A stretch of 64,000 nt of DNA from Harmothoe impar (Eukaryota; Annelida; Polychaeta; Phyllodocida; Polynoidae), in contig OX381716.1 of the NCBI GenBank assembly GCA_947462335.1, positions 2,166,438 to 2,230,437 of the forward strand, written 5' to 3'. Below, in pieces: positions 63,085 to 64,000 of this stretch (within the stretch, counting starts at the first letter, position 1; the number at the start of each line of letters is the position of its first letter). A model generated the notes under the pieces. The model did not search any database, was not told the DNA's origin, and worked only from the letters and a program-made list of their open reading frames with translations. Position numbers and translations under genes: made by a program.

Positions 63085-64000
63085 AATACCCGATATGACA
63101 TTGTATTTCAGGGTTTGTAGTTACCAGAGCCTTCCTCAGGCAGTTAGCTAGTTACCTGATGGTACCCGTTGGTTCACACACTAACAAAGTGGGGCGTCTC
63201 TGCAATGATAATTGAGACAATTTACGACGAGCGCTCGGTCACAGGAATCCCTGATATGTTTTGCTGTTTGTGTTGAGGACCGCCTCCCCACTGTCTGTGT
63301 GGTATGGCATGTCCACATTTACATTTATGGGGGACCAGCTCTGGGTGAGTTAGAAGAGGTATGATGACTTGTGTTCTCACTACACATGGGGAGAAATGCT
63401 GTAAAAAATGGCTCCAGAAAATATATCTGGCAATGCTGGACCCTCTTTCCAAAGTCTGGCAATACCTCTCCTTCATTCTACAAGAGTCCAGCTTGTGGGT
63501 ATATATCCGATTTTCTCCAAATTCTAAATCGTACCATCTTTTAGCGACATTCTTCCTTAAAGGAGCCTCTCTCTGGCTCAGTTTGGTCAAACTCTGGGAA
63601 GCATTGCCTCTAGTAGGTGAGTGAGTGCCAGGGTCTGAGTGTATGCCTTACTGCGCTCAGACAACTCTTCATTGCTGGCCAATCTGACCTGTGCAGCAAC
63701 TTATTACTCATTTACTTTTTGTTCGTCCATGCAGGACTTTTTGTATTCATCATGAACCAGTTATTAGTGTCTTAATGTCAGAATTAATTGTAAGCTATTT
63801 TTTGACTCCGCTCCTAATTAATATAGTAAATAAATGCACCCAAAAAGCTACTTTTCAGAAGGGCAAACATCAACCATTTTGTATTTGAATTTTATAGCAT
63901 ATTTATAAGACCTAGCCAATTTCAAAATGCGATGCATAGGGTTTTACCAAGCCTTCTTATGGTGAATACAGACTGTCAAGGTTAAAGCAAAAGGAGGGCC
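63085..64000. other. Non-coding right end
   Basis: A family A scrap (CATCTTTTAGCGACATTCTT with CCTTAAAGG) lies at 63536-63562. The minus-strand 122-codon frame (63222-63590) has no domain and overlaps it. Otherwise nothing is recognised. Confidence 0.45.

Overview
This window is eukaryotic, non-coding-rich genomic DNA from an animal. It shows no operons or closely spaced ORFs. It carries one convincing spliced gene, with GT/AG splice sites and a vertebrate-like matrin/U1-type zinc finger. The rest is minisatellites and short terminal-inverted-repeat (TIR) elements with TA, 4-bp or about 7-bp target duplications. This mix suits an invertebrate chordate such as amphioxus, whose introns are known for minisatellites, but the species is an inference from style and not from an identified marker gene.

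Layout. 1-9367 is one huge G-rich minisatellite with a 30-bp unit and about 310 copies; it runs off the left edge. An assembly gap of 200 N (9501-9700) and a short 62-64 bp tandem repeat follow. 9.9-36.8 kb is a dense graveyard of miniature DNA elements. Several families recur and are lettered here. A has termini like TTAACCCTTTAAGG and an internal GAGTTACTCGCC palindrome, with about 20 copies. B has TIR CCGTAAAACCTCGCGTATAA and TA duplications. C has TIR CTGTAAA and TCGCG motifs, with TA duplications. D has CAGGGGCGGATCCAGG. E has AACAACAGGGGG. Others are H, I, J, K, L and P. A second 200-N gap lies at 31959-32158.

36.9-41.3 kb holds the gene: a probable short first exon (ATG at 36947, donor at 36960) beside an E-box/CCAAT promoter-like patch, a 3.7-kb intron, and a 671-bp second exon (40658-41328). 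That exon encodes a Pro/Ala/Ser-rich region, a KRK nuclear-localisation-like motif, one C2H2 finger of the ZMAT3/ZNF385 class and an acidic tail. Its 3' exons are not recognised, so 41.3-64 kb is probably intron or intergenic DNA. That stretch holds more minisatellites (68, 44/50, 55 and 33 bp units), repeat families A-P, an inverted pair of tRNA-derived SINE-like copies (51.2-51.8 kb), a locally amplified repeat at 51-55 kb, and one weak minus-strand leucine-rich-repeat-like exon near 48.1-48.2 kb.

No bacterial or phage genes, CRISPR arrays, rRNA genes, intact reverse transcriptase or transposase genes were found. All MITE-like elements are therefore non-autonomous. Family assignments rest on copies compared by eye within this window; no database search was possible.
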